DNA of 64,000 bases from Candidatus Babeliales bacterium (lineage in GTDB: Bacteria > Babelota > Babeliae > Babelales > RVW-14): assembly GCA_019749895.1 (NCBI GenBank), contig JAIEPG010000008.1, positions 62,001 to 126,000 on the forward strand. The letters run 5' to 3'. Of this stretch, positions 32,134-41,447 are shown in pieces (within the stretch, counting starts at the first letter, position 1; every line of letters starts with the position of its first letter). A model generated the notes under the pieces. It was not told the DNA's origin and did not search any database. It saw only the letters and a list, made by a program, of their open reading frames with translations. Made by a program: the position numbers and the translations under genes.

Positions 32134-33240
32134 ATGAAAAAACAGCTCATTCTCGGCCTTTTTTCTCTTACAACTTTTTTCGGATCATCGTTTATTGGCG
32201 CAAGCACGGATAGTCCCAACAATCCCATTGCACAAGAAATTGCAGACCTCAAAAAATTTAATGAAGACTTTAACAAAGAATACAACCTCAAAAACAGTTC
32301 TCTGCAATCAATACTCCTTGACGTACGCACGCTGTCATTTATTGATACCATACAAGATCCACTAGATCAGCTAGCAAATTATGCATTCTTTAAACTATTT
32401 CCAGGACCACTCATTAGCGCTGCTTTTCCCAAAGGTCTTGTTTTTTTAAGCGCTACACAAGCACCAAAGCTTCATGAGCTTGTTGGCAACCTTGCCAAAG
32501 CAATGGGCATCAACAAACCTGCCATTTTTATTGCACGCGATAAAAAACTTTTTAATGCGTGTGCGTCATCGCTAACACCAAACGCTTCCTTAATGATCAT
32601 CGGTGAAAAATTACTCAATGATTTGTCTGAAACGGAATTGCAAAGCGTTCTGGCGCACGAACTAGCACATGTTAAAAACAATCATATTCCCAAACAACTG
32701 TGCTGCTCTCTGGGCATTTTAGTTGGTTCAGGACTGGCATGGTATTATCTTTTTATCAATAATAAAAAAGAATCTGAAACTAGTGCTCCCAAAGGAACAG
32801 AAAAAAAAATAAGCAACCTTCTACCAAAAATAACGTTTATAGCTACTTTTATTGCCGTCCAACTTCTCATGCTCAAACTGTCTCGTACTTTTGAAGAAGA
32901 AGCAGATACCGACGCTATAAGAATTACTAATAACCCTCACGGTTTTATTGACATGATTAGCAAACTTGAAAACCATGTTAAAGAAGAATTCAACAAATTT
33001 GAAAAAGAATTTGAATTCGTGCTCAAAGAAATTGAAAAAATAGAACCAAACAGTAGCTGGCACGCATGGCTTTATAGACAGCGAGCACTCAGCGACTTTG
33101 CACTCGCTCAATTGAGACGCGAACAGACACTGACAGACGACGGCGGCACTCACCCTTCATGCAAAACACGCAAAGAGTACGCACAGGCGTTTTTACCCAA
33201 GCAAGCTTGCGATCACTCGTCGTCTGATTCACTTTCATAA
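32134..33240 (+). CDS. Exported M48-family zinc metalloprotease
   Basis: 368 residues from ATG 32134 (AAAGGA before it; the open frame runs further upstream). Signal peptide 1-23. Zinc motif HExxH at 175-179 in LAHELAHVKNNH, with the third ligand Glu in the downstream FEEEADTDAIRI segment, as in M48 (HtpX/Ste24/BepA) peptidases. Two membrane spans flank the region between (about 189-209 and 227-243). The likely role is quality control of envelope proteins. A charged coiled-coil tail ends the protein. It overlaps the convergent cdsA by 28 bases. Confidence 0.9.
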   Translation: MKKQLILGLFSLTTFFGSSFIGASTDSPNNPIAQEIADLKKFNEDFNKEYNLKNSSLQSILLDVRTLSFIDTIQDPLDQLANYAFFKLFPGPLISAAFPKGLVFLSATQAPKLHELVGNLAKAMGINKPAIFIARDKKLFNACASSLTPNASLMIIGEKLLNDLSETELQSVLAHELAHVKNNHIPKQLCCSLGILVGSGLAWYYLFINNKKESETSAPKGTEKKISNLLPKITFIATFIAVQLLMLKLSRTFEEEADTDAIRITNNPHGFIDMISKLENHVKEEFNKFEKEFEFVLKEIEKIEPNSSWHAWLYRQRALSDFALAQLRREQTLTDDGGTHPSCKTRKEYAQAFLPKQACDHSSSDSLS

Positions 33241-34121
33241 CGCTGCGCAAAAGCAGCACCACGCAAGCCAGGCCAATCATCAAATTCATCGTCAAACGCA
33301 TGACGCACAACCTGATTCTTTTCGGGATCAACTTCAACAGGAACTGAAGCCGGACGACTACTTGGCAACGAACTTAACTGCTGCACTTGTTGAGAAACAT
33401 GTTCAGGCAAGTGATCAAAAATTGAGCCGAGCGTCCCTTGAGAATAGCGCAAAAATATAAGCAACGCTGAAAGCATGAGCGTAACAAAAAGAACTGAATC
33501 AAAGCGATCCAGCAAACCGCCATGCCCAGGCAGTAACGAACCAGCATCTTTTAAATTTTTGCGACGCTTGAAATAAGAAATAAATATACCGCCCAAAAAT
33601 GCTATTACTGTTGTTGTGAACGCAAAACCAGGCATAGCTGCCCAATGAAGCGTTGCAAACCAACCAGCAAGCGTTTTTACCTGTGGCACCATTACAAACA
33701 ACAGGGCCCAGACGCCAACAAAACTTCCCAGCAAGCCTTCCCACGATTTCCCAGGACTTATTGATGGACATACTTTGTGCCTGCCCATACATTTGCCCAC
33801 GAAATAACCAAAGGTATCGGCTGCCCACGCAAGAGCAATTGGCACAAGCGGCAACAGCGGGTCTGCCTCGCGGTAGGCATAAGCAAGCATAATCAACAAA
33901 ACAAAAGGCATAATGGGATACAAAACGGTCAACGGCCAAAACCAGAATTTGTCGGCATCAATAAGCCGTGGCCATTCGAAAAAAAGAACTAATAATAAAA
34001 CAGCTAGCAGCGCAAAGGCATAGAGCCAAAACGAATGGAGGTAAGCCCCTCCCAAACAACCAACTAAAAGAACCGACGTAAACAATCGCTTAATAAATTC
34101 ACTGACTGTGCTTATCATCAT
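33213..34121 (-). CDS. cdsA: Phosphatidate cytidylyltransferase
   Basis: 302 residues. Makes CDP-diacylglycerol from phosphatidic acid and CTP in the inner membrane. The CdsA signature is intact: SYFKRRKNLKDAGSLLPGHG followed by GLLDRFDSVLF, with upstream KSWEGLLGSFVG. Multiple membrane spans. The C-terminus has an extra hydrophilic tail of about 65 residues (from about 238) rich in Ser, Pro and acidic residues, longer than usual. A second ATG lies at 34118. Its start overlaps the truA stop by 23 bases, so it is in an operon with truA. Confidence 0.94.
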   Translation of the reverse strand: MMISTVSEFIKRLFTSVLLVGCLGGAYLHSFWLYAFALLAVLLLVLFFEWPRLIDADKFWFWPLTVLYPIMPFVLLIMLAYAYREADPLLPLVPIALAWAADTFGYFVGKCMGRHKVCPSISPGKSWEGLLGSFVGVWALLFVMVPQVKTLAGWFATLHWAAMPGFAFTTTVIAFLGGIFISYFKRRKNLKDAGSLLPGHGGLLDRFDSVLFVTLMLSALLIFLRYSQGTLGSIFDHLPEHVSQQVQQLSSLPSSRPASVPVEVDPEKNQVVRHAFDDEFDDWPGLRGAAFAQRYESESDDE

Positions 34122-34863
34122 GATATATCACTTTTCGCAAACAAAGACCCGCCCCACTCGCTTTGACTAACGTTTGTTGAGGGTTTTTACTCTCCAACAC
34201 CTCTTGCAAATAGTCTACCGACAAATGAGGCCGTCGCGCAACATCTAAGGCATATCCAACCATTCGTCTAATTTGAAAGCGTAAAAAGCCTTGCGACTTT
34301 ACTACAACACGCAGCATGGACCAATGAGCAAGTTTTTCAAGTCGTATTTCGTCAATCGTGCGCACCGTCGATTTTTCTTCTTCAAGTTTGCAAAATGAAG
34401 CAAAGTCATGCGTGCCCTGATAAATCTTGAGGCATTGCTCAAACTTTTGAATATCAACGCTGTCCATAAATTCATACAACCAACCAAAGCGGGCTACGTG
34501 CGGCAATGGTCGTTTTAAAAATAGGTGATAATAATAGATTTTTTGCTTAACGTTGGCAAAGGGATTAAAGTCGTCACTCACTTTGACAAGCGATCGAATA
34601 TGAATAGTTTTTGGCAAACCCCCATTCCACGCCTTCAACATTTGCGCTTCAGAAATAGGAAGATCAGTATAAAAAGTTGCTACCTGCCCAAGCGCATGCA
34701 CCCCAGCGTCGGTGCGCGAAGTGCCCAACACACTTATTTCTTTATTAAAAATACGCGCAAAAACATCTTGCAAACATGAAACAACTGTTACATCTTTTGG
34801 CTGCACTTGCCAACCATGAAAGTCAGTGCCGTCGTACGCTACTACAATTTTAAATTTTTGCAT
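34099..34863 (-). CDS. truA: tRNA pseudouridine(38-40) synthase
   Basis: 254 residues. Converts U38-U40 in the anticodon arm of tRNAs to pseudouridine. The catalytic Asp is in TSRTDAGVHALGQVATF (about residues 50-66); FLRFQIRRMVGYALDV near the C-terminus is the other TruA hallmark. N-terminal AYDGTDFHGWQVQP is typical. Followed by overlapping cdsA. About 70 bases upstream lies a compact promoter-terminator unit (34928-35023) read in the same direction, which could act as an attenuator for this operon. Confidence 0.95.
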   Translation of the reverse strand: MQKFKIVVAYDGTDFHGWQVQPKDVTVVSCLQDVFARIFNKEISVLGTSRTDAGVHALGQVATFYTDLPISEAQMLKAWNGGLPKTIHIRSLVKVSDDFNPFANVKQKIYYYHLFLKRPLPHVARFGWLYEFMDSVDIQKFEQCLKIYQGTHDFASFCKLEEEKSTVRTIDEIRLEKLAHWSMLRVVVKSQGFLRFQIRRMVGYALDVARRPHLSVDYLQEVLESKNPQQTLVKASGAGLCLRKVIYHDDKHSQ

Positions 34864-34927
34864 GAATTGTACTCATTGGAACAGAATAAATTTACAATTA
34901 GAAAGTTATTTGATTTGTTTCTTTTAA

Positions 34928-34966
34928 ATAAAAAACCCCCATCCAGACGGACGTCATGGACAGGGG
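34928..34966 (-). terminator. Strong intrinsic terminator upstream of truA
   Basis: On the minus strand CCCCTGTCCA (34966-34957) pairs with TGGATGGGGG (34945-34936) in a 10-bp stem with two G-U pairs and an 11-base loop, followed by TTTTTTATTT. It is oriented leftwards and lies between a leftward promoter and truA. Confidence 0.85.
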
Positions 34967-34996
34967 AAATGGAGGTTATCTAAGCTATGAGTTAAT

Positions 34997-35023
34997 TTTA
35001 TATCACAGCATGAAAAAAAGCAA
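34997..35023 (-). promoter_or_regulatory. Leftward promoter giving a short leader or small RNA
   Basis: On the minus strand TTGCTT (35023-35018), 15 bases, TATAAA (35002-34997) preceded by TGA, an extended -10. Transcription from about 34990 would reach the terminator at 34928 after roughly 60 bases. Confidence 0.6.
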
Positions 35024-35317
35024 TCATTTTTTGATCAAAAATATTTTTTTCAACCCCCTTCACATTCAACCCAACCTGCCTAGCCAAAAACGCCCTGCTT
35101 CCCGCCCACACAAACCATAATCATGCATTTGCTAAAGAGCCCTACAACAACGATCTGGTCGATTATCCTATAAAACAATTGATTTTGTACCTGCAAGCCT
35201 GATAGTCTTTTGGATAGGCTTTTTACCTTCAAGTACTACAAAAAACTTAAAAACCAAACAGTATTTTAGCAACACTATTGATTTAAAAAAATTTCATAAC
35301 TGAATTAAGGGCAAAGA
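35024..35317. other. Gene-free stretch before the 35318 gene
   Basis: No reading frame with a ribosome binding site. A short inverted repeat AGCCTGATAGTC...AGGCTT is seen near 35193-35222. The rightward promoter for the 35318 operon must lie here but no clear -35/-10 pair stands out. Confidence 0.4.
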
Positions 35318-36058
35318 ATGAACATAATCAAAACGATTCTCATCATTCTCGTCATAGCGTGTTTAGACACTCAAGGTCCTTTAGCAAGTATGCCACCAGC
35401 AACCGACGACAGCGAAGACTCAAAAACAGACAGTAAGAAAACAAAAAAAGACAGCCCCACAACAAAAAGCCACAGCACAACAAAGCCATCAAAAAGCGTA
35501 TCCAAACCAACTAAGAGCACACCAAAACCACCCAAAAGCACCTCGCCCAAACCTAAACCCGCTCAAAAAAAGGCAGCGCCCTCAAAGAAAAAAGAAGAGA
35601 AAAAGAAAGAAAAAAAAGAAGACGACGAAGATAAAGAAGAATCAAAAACTACAGACAAAGAAAAATCTGAAGATAAAAAAGAAAAAAGCGATGAGAAAGA
35701 ATCGAGCGAAAAAACTGAAGAAAAGGGAACAGAAATTGAAACAACACAATTAACATGGCCCGACACTATTGACCTTGAACAAGCAAAGCAACTTCCCAGC
35801 GACGAGTCGGGTGCGAAAAACAAAATTATGGAAGAGGCCGAATTACTTACCTCTCAAATTGACGAAAATACTCAAGCGCTGAATAAGCGAACCGAAGAAT
35901 ATAAAAAAATGTTTCAAGAACTTACTGATAAATTGGATGACCTGTTCCAGCGTTATGGCTTTATTGCCGGGCAAGTTGAGGAAAACGCTTTAAAAAAACT
36001 TGCGCCGGTCATTGCTCAGCAACCTACCAAAGAAGTAAAAAAAGGAGAAAAGAAATGA
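35318..36058 (+). CDS. Exported highly charged protein with MPPA motif
   Basis: 246 residues. Signal peptide 1-24 (IIKTILIILVIACLDTQGPLAS) followed by MPPATDD at 25-31. Residues 30-150 are low complexity: Ser/Thr/Lys/Pro-rich, then alternating Lys/Glu/Asp blocks. Residues 150-240 look helical with a short coiled coil (LTSQIDENTQALNKRTEEYK). No catalytic motif. The stop overlaps the next start (ATGA, 36055-36058), and the next protein shares the MPPA start, so the two form a coupled pair. Role unknown; a periplasmic or surface filament is one possibility. Composition makes homology search difficult. Confidence 0.72.
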   Translation: MNIIKTILIILVIACLDTQGPLASMPPATDDSEDSKTDSKKTKKDSPTTKSHSTTKPSKSVSKPTKSTPKPPKSTSPKPKPAQKKAAPSKKKEEKKKEKKEDDEDKEESKTTDKEKSEDKKEKSDEKESSEKTEEKGTEIETTQLTWPDTIDLEQAKQLPSDESGAKNKIMEEAELLTSQIDENTQALNKRTEEYKKMFQELTDKLDDLFQRYGFIAGQVEENALKKLAPVIAQQPTKEVKKGEKK

Positions 36059-37548
36059 AACGTTTTCTAAGTTATATAATCTTTGCCCTCGTAATCATGA
36101 TTACACCACTTTGGCTTACAAGCATGCCCCCGGCTTCTGACCAAGCACCAGACACAACCGAAGCTCCTGCAGAAACACCGCCAGCTCAAGAAACACCGGA
36201 AGAAACACCACCAACAATGGAAACTCCCACTCCTGAAGCTCCAGCAACAGAAACTCCAGCAACACAAGAAGCATCAACCGAAGCGGCTCAAACGCCCGAA
36301 GCACCCGCAACAGAAGCACCTGACCAAACAAAAACAATGCCAGACGCATCAGAAGAAACAACCCAGCCGGCAGACGCCAGCGAAGAACAACCAGCGGAAA
36401 CACCAAGTGATGCCACTGCAGACCTTGGCATGAAAGAAACAACAACAAAAGAACCTAAACCAGCAGAAGAGCCTAAAAAAGAAGAAGAAAAGAAAACAGA
36501 AGTAACTGGTATGGCACCCGCAACAACTGGGCCAACAAAACCAACCACCGTTAAAGAAGCGCTCAAATTCCACAAAGAAGAGCTTAACCAAATTGATACC
36601 AGCATGAAAACTATACAAACCAACAAAGACGCTCTCAAAAAGCAATTGCGCGAACTTGATGCAAAACTTGGCGAGGCACAAGCAAAAGCGGCAGAAGCAA
36701 AAGATATTGGTTTTAATGTGTTGCAAAAAGATTCAGAAAAAGGCGCTCAAGAAGACTTGGCCAAAATTAAACAACTGATTGCCGATATTAAAACTATCAG
36801 AGAATTTGTTGACAGCTCATTTGCGCAAACATTTCACGACAACATTACAGCCATAAAGGTTCAAATTGCGCTTATCGACCAAACTATTAAAACGCTTCAA
36901 GCACAATATCCCAATGTTTCGTTGGGCGAGCTTGCCAAAGAGCAGCCAGCAGAGCCAGCAAAGGAAAAAGCGAAAGAATCAGGCACTATTGCCACCACCA
37001 TAACCAAGTTTACCGCCTGGCTGGTCAGCTCGCTCAAACAAGTTAAAGACTGGATGCTTTCGCCCTCCGCAATCGAGGAGCAAAAAAAAAAATCTAATGC
37101 CGAAGAAAAAAGCAAAAATGGCCAACAATCAGGACCGGTAAGCGACCAAGTCAACAAAGATATTGCCTGGCTTAACAAATCGATTGAAGAATTAGACAAA
37201 AAAATTCTTACGTACAGCACCATGTACAAAGAATTAAAAGAATTGATAAAAGAACTGCGCGCACGGTTTGACTCAGTGCCGGTTATTCAAGCGTATTTGT
37301 TGTTAACTGAAGATGAGAAAAAGCCTGAAGAAAAACTGTACTGGCGCCGAATGGCAGAACACATTTTTGAGAAATTTTTAGATTTAACAGCCATGACGGT
37401 TGAGATCGGTAAAAACTTGGTTATCAAAGCATATAACTATTTTCTTGCCGGCACCGTGCGCCGCTTCACACAAGACGTGCAAGAAAAGATAGCCGAGATG
37501 GAAACACGAAAAATTGACACAGAAAATCTTAAAGACGCTCAACTCTAA
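36055..37548 (+). CDS. Exported Pro/Thr/Glu-rich coiled-coil protein with MPPA motif
   Basis: 497 residues, GGAG seven bases before ATG. Signal peptide 1-23 then MPPASD (24-29). Residues 30-165 are a Pro/Thr/Glu/Ala-rich low-complexity region with repeated TPEAPATE and ETPPA units, reminiscent of glycosylated surface linkers. Residues 165-290 and 355-420 are coiled coil, and the C-terminus has an amphipathic region (LDLTAMTVEIGKNLVIKAYN). Domain order matches the protein at 22463 (signal, MPPA, low complexity, coiled coil, then a WxxS-P segment), so they are likely distant paralogues. Terminator follows at 37561. Confidence 0.75.
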   Translation: MKRFLSYIIFALVIMITPLWLTSMPPASDQAPDTTEAPAETPPAQETPEETPPTMETPTPEAPATETPATQEASTEAAQTPEAPATEAPDQTKTMPDASEETTQPADASEEQPAETPSDATADLGMKETTTKEPKPAEEPKKEEEKKTEVTGMAPATTGPTKPTTVKEALKFHKEELNQIDTSMKTIQTNKDALKKQLRELDAKLGEAQAKAAEAKDIGFNVLQKDSEKGAQEDLAKIKQLIADIKTIREFVDSSFAQTFHDNITAIKVQIALIDQTIKTLQAQYPNVSLGELAKEQPAEPAKEKAKESGTIATTITKFTAWLVSSLKQVKDWMLSPSAIEEQKKKSNAEEKSKNGQQSGPVSDQVNKDIAWLNKSIEELDKKILTYSTMYKELKELIKELRARFDSVPVIQAYLLLTEDEKKPEEKLYWRRMAEHIFEKFLDLTAMTVEIGKNLVIKAYNYFLAGTVRRFTQDVQEKIAEMETRKIDTENLKDAQL

Positions 37549-37560
37549 TTGAAAATTTAT

Positions 37561-37590
37561 GAGTGGCTGTTTTGCAGCCACTCTTTTTTT
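37561..37590 (+). terminator. Terminator of the 35318-36055 operon
   Basis: GAGTGGCTG (37561-37569)/CAGCCACTC (37575-37583), loop TTTTG, then TTTTTTT. Confidence 0.93.
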
Positions 37591-37600
37591 GTTTGCTCTC

Positions 37601-40600
37601 TTACAAAATGCTCGGCTCAAGCCTTTCTAAAAGTTCGATAAGCCTTTGTCTTTCATCATAACGAATGTCTTGATTTTTGAGACCAATTTTTATTGTTGCG
37701 ACCAAAGTATCTTTAATGCTCACAGTTTCTAATACCGCATCAAGTCTTCCAGCAAGCTTTTCAAATAAGCTCAATGAAACATCTCGCACATCCCGATCCC
37801 CACTCTCTATACCCTGCTGCCCTGCTGCAAAAGCCTGCATGAATACTTCAGCTACCTCATCTGAATGATCTTTGATATAATCTTTTACAATCGTCCTACC
37901 GTAAGGAAATGTTCCTAGTATCATTTTTTCAACGTACTGAGCAACATACTTTTGATTATCTTGATCAACTTCAAAAATAAAAGAAACACCAAGTTCTCCC
38001 CTGTTTTGAAATTCAATTTGATGACTTATTCCGTTCACTAACCCAAATAACACCGTAAAATCTTCCATCCGTAGCCAATCTCTATCGTGACCAACAAAGT
38101 TTCCTTCTAAAATAATTTTATTGTGAGCTTTATCATAGTCCATCGTGAAAGTTACACCGTGAACTCGCAATGTTATTTGATAAGCATAACGAACACCTGC
38201 GTCACTAAAATGAACACCAGTATTCGTAAACTCACGAGCTCTGAATGGATTAAAGTTTCTTGCAATTTCATGCAAACTATTTTCAATTACTGCAACCGAT
38301 AATGGTTTTTGAGCCCTATCAACGCCTGCACCGTTCATCAGCACATAAAAAGACCACAAAATATTTTGATGTGATAGGGTAAAAAAATCTTCTAAGTTAC
38401 TTGGAACAACAATAACTGTTTCAGCCATACCAAATGTACCCCATAATGAAGCCCCCACATCGAAACGACTAGATGGTAATAATTCATCAGCACCATCAGT
38501 ACATTGGCCAAAACGATACTTTACACAAAACATATAAAAGCTATAAGTCCCCTTAATCCACAAACCCTTCAAAAAATTATGTCCTTTACCAGCTGCCAAA
38601 CCAAGATATTTTTCCATCATAGCCAAGTACTGCGCAACAATTTTTTTGAACATTTTTACTTGTTCAGCTGTATCGTGATACTTTCCGGTACTGCCTTTAA
38701 AAGTCTTCACAAAGTGATTGTCAAAAATATCTATAAACGTATCTAAAAACGAGAGCGCCATCACTTGTTTAAAACGGCCAGCTTCGTCTTGCAATGCAAA
38801 GATATTTACAAAATCGTCTGCCATCAGGTAATTAAAGAAATGTTCTTGAACATAAGCAAAAAGACCTTCAACGTTGCTTGGCTCTTCCCAATCACTATCT
38901 TTAATCTGAAACAACATATTTTGTTTTCTTTGTAACGTTTCAACAAACTCTCGTGATTGTTCAAACATCTCAAACAAATTGTTAAAAACTTCATGCGTAC
39001 TAGCTTGTGCAACTGCTGGCTCAAAGAAAAGATGCAACCAGGCTGAAAATGCTTTTAGTGAGCGCAGCTGCTCGACCATGATTGATAAATTTTTAATTTG
39101 TTCAGCATTCTTACTTTGTCTTATTTGATCAACAAACACCGTCCACTTGTTTTCAAGCTCTGGTGTTAGTGCCACACGTGCACCATAAAATGCCAACGCA
39201 AACATATTGTCATCTTGCAACAAGCCCTGATCAACAGAGCCTGCACTGACCAGCGGCACAACCGTGTTATTCACAAAGCTCATTTCTTGGTCAAAGTTTT
39301 TTGCAATGCTTTCAAACGAATCAACATCAACAATGCCTGGCGTTGGTTCTTGAAACAGCAGTGCTTCAAGAAAGCGCAGCGGAAAGAGACGGCGAATATC
39401 GCGCGCCGGCAGGCTCAGATGCTTATTTAAAATAGAACCAGCAGTGCGAACTTTTTGTTGCAACACTTCAAGCTTTTCTAACGCTCGTTGAGCCGCACGT
39501 TGCTCAGAGCACGCTGATTGTTTGTTGTGGCACTCAGCCAGGCTTTGCTTTTCTGCCAGCGCTCCATGTATGCGCTGCACAATGCTTGCAAGTGCTTGCT
39601 GTGCGTGTTCTTGATGGCCTTCAGCCAACAACGCAATCAAATCTTGGTTAGTTTTTTCAGGAAAATATTCCTGCGCGAGCACAACAAAAGCTTCATCGGC
39701 ATCAATCGCAGACATTTGTAATGGCAACGGATAGTTTAAGAAGCCTTCGTTTAACTCAGCTTCTTTTGCTTGAACAATCAAACCACGCTGAACGTCAACG
39801 AGCAAAGCAACATCTTCAGCGCCCAGCAACGATTCAAGTTTTGCAAGCGCTGGCGTGTGCATAACCGCAATGCCCGCTCCTCTAAAAATTGCTGCAGCAT
39901 GTGAGTACGGCCCCGCCTTGGGGTCTGAAACAACAACTACCTTAACTTTTTGTTTGTCGATTGCGCCGCTGTTGTAAGCTGCCAACGCACCGTCCAAATG
40001 CGATGCTGTTAAAACTTGGTCTTTGTTTTGAATGCTGCGAACGTAATTACCGGCGTTAATAACCGTCGTTCCTGATAATTTTTTTTCTGACAAAAATGCA
40101 GAAGCATCTTTTAAATAACTTGGTACTTGTTTAACTCCTGGATACACAATTGGTCGCGCTTGAACCAACGCAATAGTTTTTGTATCTGGTTCATACGCCA
40201 ACTCCAAATCCATCGGCATGCCATACGCTTCGTGAATTTGTTGCGACACAAAGCCAATTGCTTGTGCAGCAAAACTTTCTAGCGCGCGTGCCTTTTGTAT
40301 TTCTTCAGGATTTGCTTGCTCAACAAGCCCTTCAAGAGCTGGCACCAAGCGCTCATGTTTAATTTTTATTGTTGCAAAAACGTTCTGTCCTTGCACAAGG
40401 TATTCGTCGGTTGGTAGTTTATTGTCTACCACCGCCGCGTTGTGGCCAAAGGTACACTGCATGGCACTTACGCCATTCAAACGTGCTTCCGGCTCTTGCG
40501 TGTACACTACGCAACCGGTTGGGATAACTTCTTTCTCGCCAATCATGCGCTGCACAAGCAACGGAATAAACGGCATGTCAAAAATTGTTTTATCGCCAGC

Positions 40601-41425
40601 CTCACAACGTTGTTGCAATGATTTTGGACGTACGTACGATGCTACAACACTCAACAGCGCTTTAACAAACGCTTCTTCAGTTGGCTCAACGTTTGCTTCA
40701 CTTTCGTTACCACCAGCGTTGGAAAACTCTTGGTTATCTTCTTTCCCCGTGCTGCGAAACATGAGCTTCCAGTTTTTGCTTTTTGCTTCTTTTAAAAATT
40801 TTCTTACTTCTTTTGATAATTCGATTGTTGTTGGCTTGAGCAATGCAATATCGTTTGCCAGCTTTTCAGCATTTTCTAAAAAATCTTCCGGCAATGTTTT
40901 GTTTGCCAGTGCTTGCGTACGAGCATTTAAACTCAAGTCATCAACCAATTCTTCCCAGCGCTCGAGCAAATCAATGCCATTCTTTTTCAAAAAGCTTTGA
41001 ACACTCGTAGTTGGTACACCAACGAACTCAGGAATGTGCACCACAAAGCCGCTAAACTTTGGATGGTTTGCAAGCATCTCATTAATTTTTTCTACAAGAT
41101 TGTCTCGCATTATCATTAAGTTAGCTGTTTTATAACCATAACCCTGTATTTCTGCCAGGTTGCGCAGTTGGCGCTGGTTAACATGATTGATAGGCAAACT
41201 TATTGTCGACGAGCTTGACGATGAAGATGCATATGAACTGCTCGGCATGAACACAGCAGCGCTATTGTGCCAACCAACAAAACTGCTGCCTGGCGAATAA
41301 AAAGCCGAATGTGCCGGCACGGTAACTGAACTTAAACTTGACGAACTTGCTGCCGCAAACATAGTGTTGCTTAGCACCAGCTCTATTAAAACCAACAATA
41401 ATAATTTTTTATTCCGTCCGTTCAT
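37601..41425 (-). CDS. Exported PEP-synthase/pyruvate-phosphate-dikinase-like protein
   Basis: 1274 residues from ATG 41425 (AGAGG eight bases before; ATG 41431 also possible). Signal peptide about 1-25 (KKLLLLVLIELVLSNTMFAA) then a Ser-rich linker. Residues about 70-430 resemble the ATP-grasp PEP/pyruvate-binding domain: MFRSTGKEDNQEFSNAGGNE (SRSSxxxED-type loop), GCVVYTQEPEARLNGV and ELAYEPDTKTIALVQARPIV. About 490-560 is the mobile phosphohistidine domain with GPYSHAAAIFRGAGIAVM (catalytic His). The usual C-terminal PEP/pyruvate TIM barrel is not recognisable; the last ~700 residues are unique and helical. Normal relatives are cytosolic and ATP-dependent, so export is surprising. Co-transcribed with the J-domain gene 22 bases upstream. 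Confidence 0.85.
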   Translation of the reverse strand: MNGRNKKLLLLVLIELVLSNTMFAAASSSSLSSVTVPAHSAFYSPGSSFVGWHNSAAVFMPSSSYASSSSSSSTISLPINHVNQRQLRNLAEIQGYGYKTANLMIMRDNLVEKINEMLANHPKFSGFVVHIPEFVGVPTTSVQSFLKKNGIDLLERWEELVDDLSLNARTQALANKTLPEDFLENAEKLANDIALLKPTTIELSKEVRKFLKEAKSKNWKLMFRSTGKEDNQEFSNAGGNESEANVEPTEEAFVKALLSVVASYVRPKSLQQRCEAGDKTIFDMPFIPLLVQRMIGEKEVIPTGCVVYTQEPEARLNGVSAMQCTFGHNAAVVDNKLPTDEYLVQGQNVFATIKIKHERLVPALEGLVEQANPEEIQKARALESFAAQAIGFVSQQIHEAYGMPMDLELAYEPDTKTIALVQARPIVYPGVKQVPSYLKDASAFLSEKKLSGTTVINAGNYVRSIQNKDQVLTASHLDGALAAYNSGAIDKQKVKVVVVSDPKAGPYSHAAAIFRGAGIAVMHTPALAKLESLLGAEDVALLVDVQRGLIVQAKEAELNEGFLNYPLPLQMSAIDADEAFVVLAQEYFPEKTNQDLIALLAEGHQEHAQQALASIVQRIHGALAEKQSLAECHNKQSACSEQRAAQRALEKLEVLQQKVRTAGSILNKHLSLPARDIRRLFPLRFLEALLFQEPTPGIVDVDSFESIAKNFDQEMSFVNNTVVPLVSAGSVDQGLLQDDNMFALAFYGARVALTPELENKWTVFVDQIRQSKNAEQIKNLSIMVEQLRSLKAFSAWLHLFFEPAVAQASTHEVFNNLFEMFEQSREFVETLQRKQNMLFQIKDSDWEEPSNVEGLFAYVQEHFFNYLMADDFVNIFALQDEAGRFKQVMALSFLDTFIDIFDNHFVKTFKGSTGKYHDTAEQVKMFKKIVAQYLAMMEKYLGLAAGKGHNFLKGLWIKGTYSFYMFCVKYRFGQCTDGADELLPSSRFDVGASLWGTFGMAETVIVVPSNLEDFFTLSHQNILWSFYVLMNGAGVDRAQKPLSVAVIENSLHEIARNFNPFRAREFTNTGVHFSDAGVRYAYQITLRVHGVTFTMDYDKAHNKIILEGNFVGHDRDWLRMEDFTVLFGLVNGISHQIEFQNRGELGVSFIFEVDQDNQKYVAQYVEKMILGTFPYGRTIVKDYIKDHSDEVAEVFMQAFAAGQQGIESGDRDVRDVSLSLFEKLAGRLDAVLETVSIKDTLVATIKIGLKNQDIRYDERQRLIELLERLEPSIL

Positions 41426-41447
41426 GATCATAACCTCTCATACTTAA

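Noticed and set aside
36067-36726. Several minus-strand frames opposite the Pro/Thr/Glu-rich protein
   Set aside because: Low-complexity coding sequence leaves antisense frames open; Trp/Cys/Phe-rich products with no start signals.
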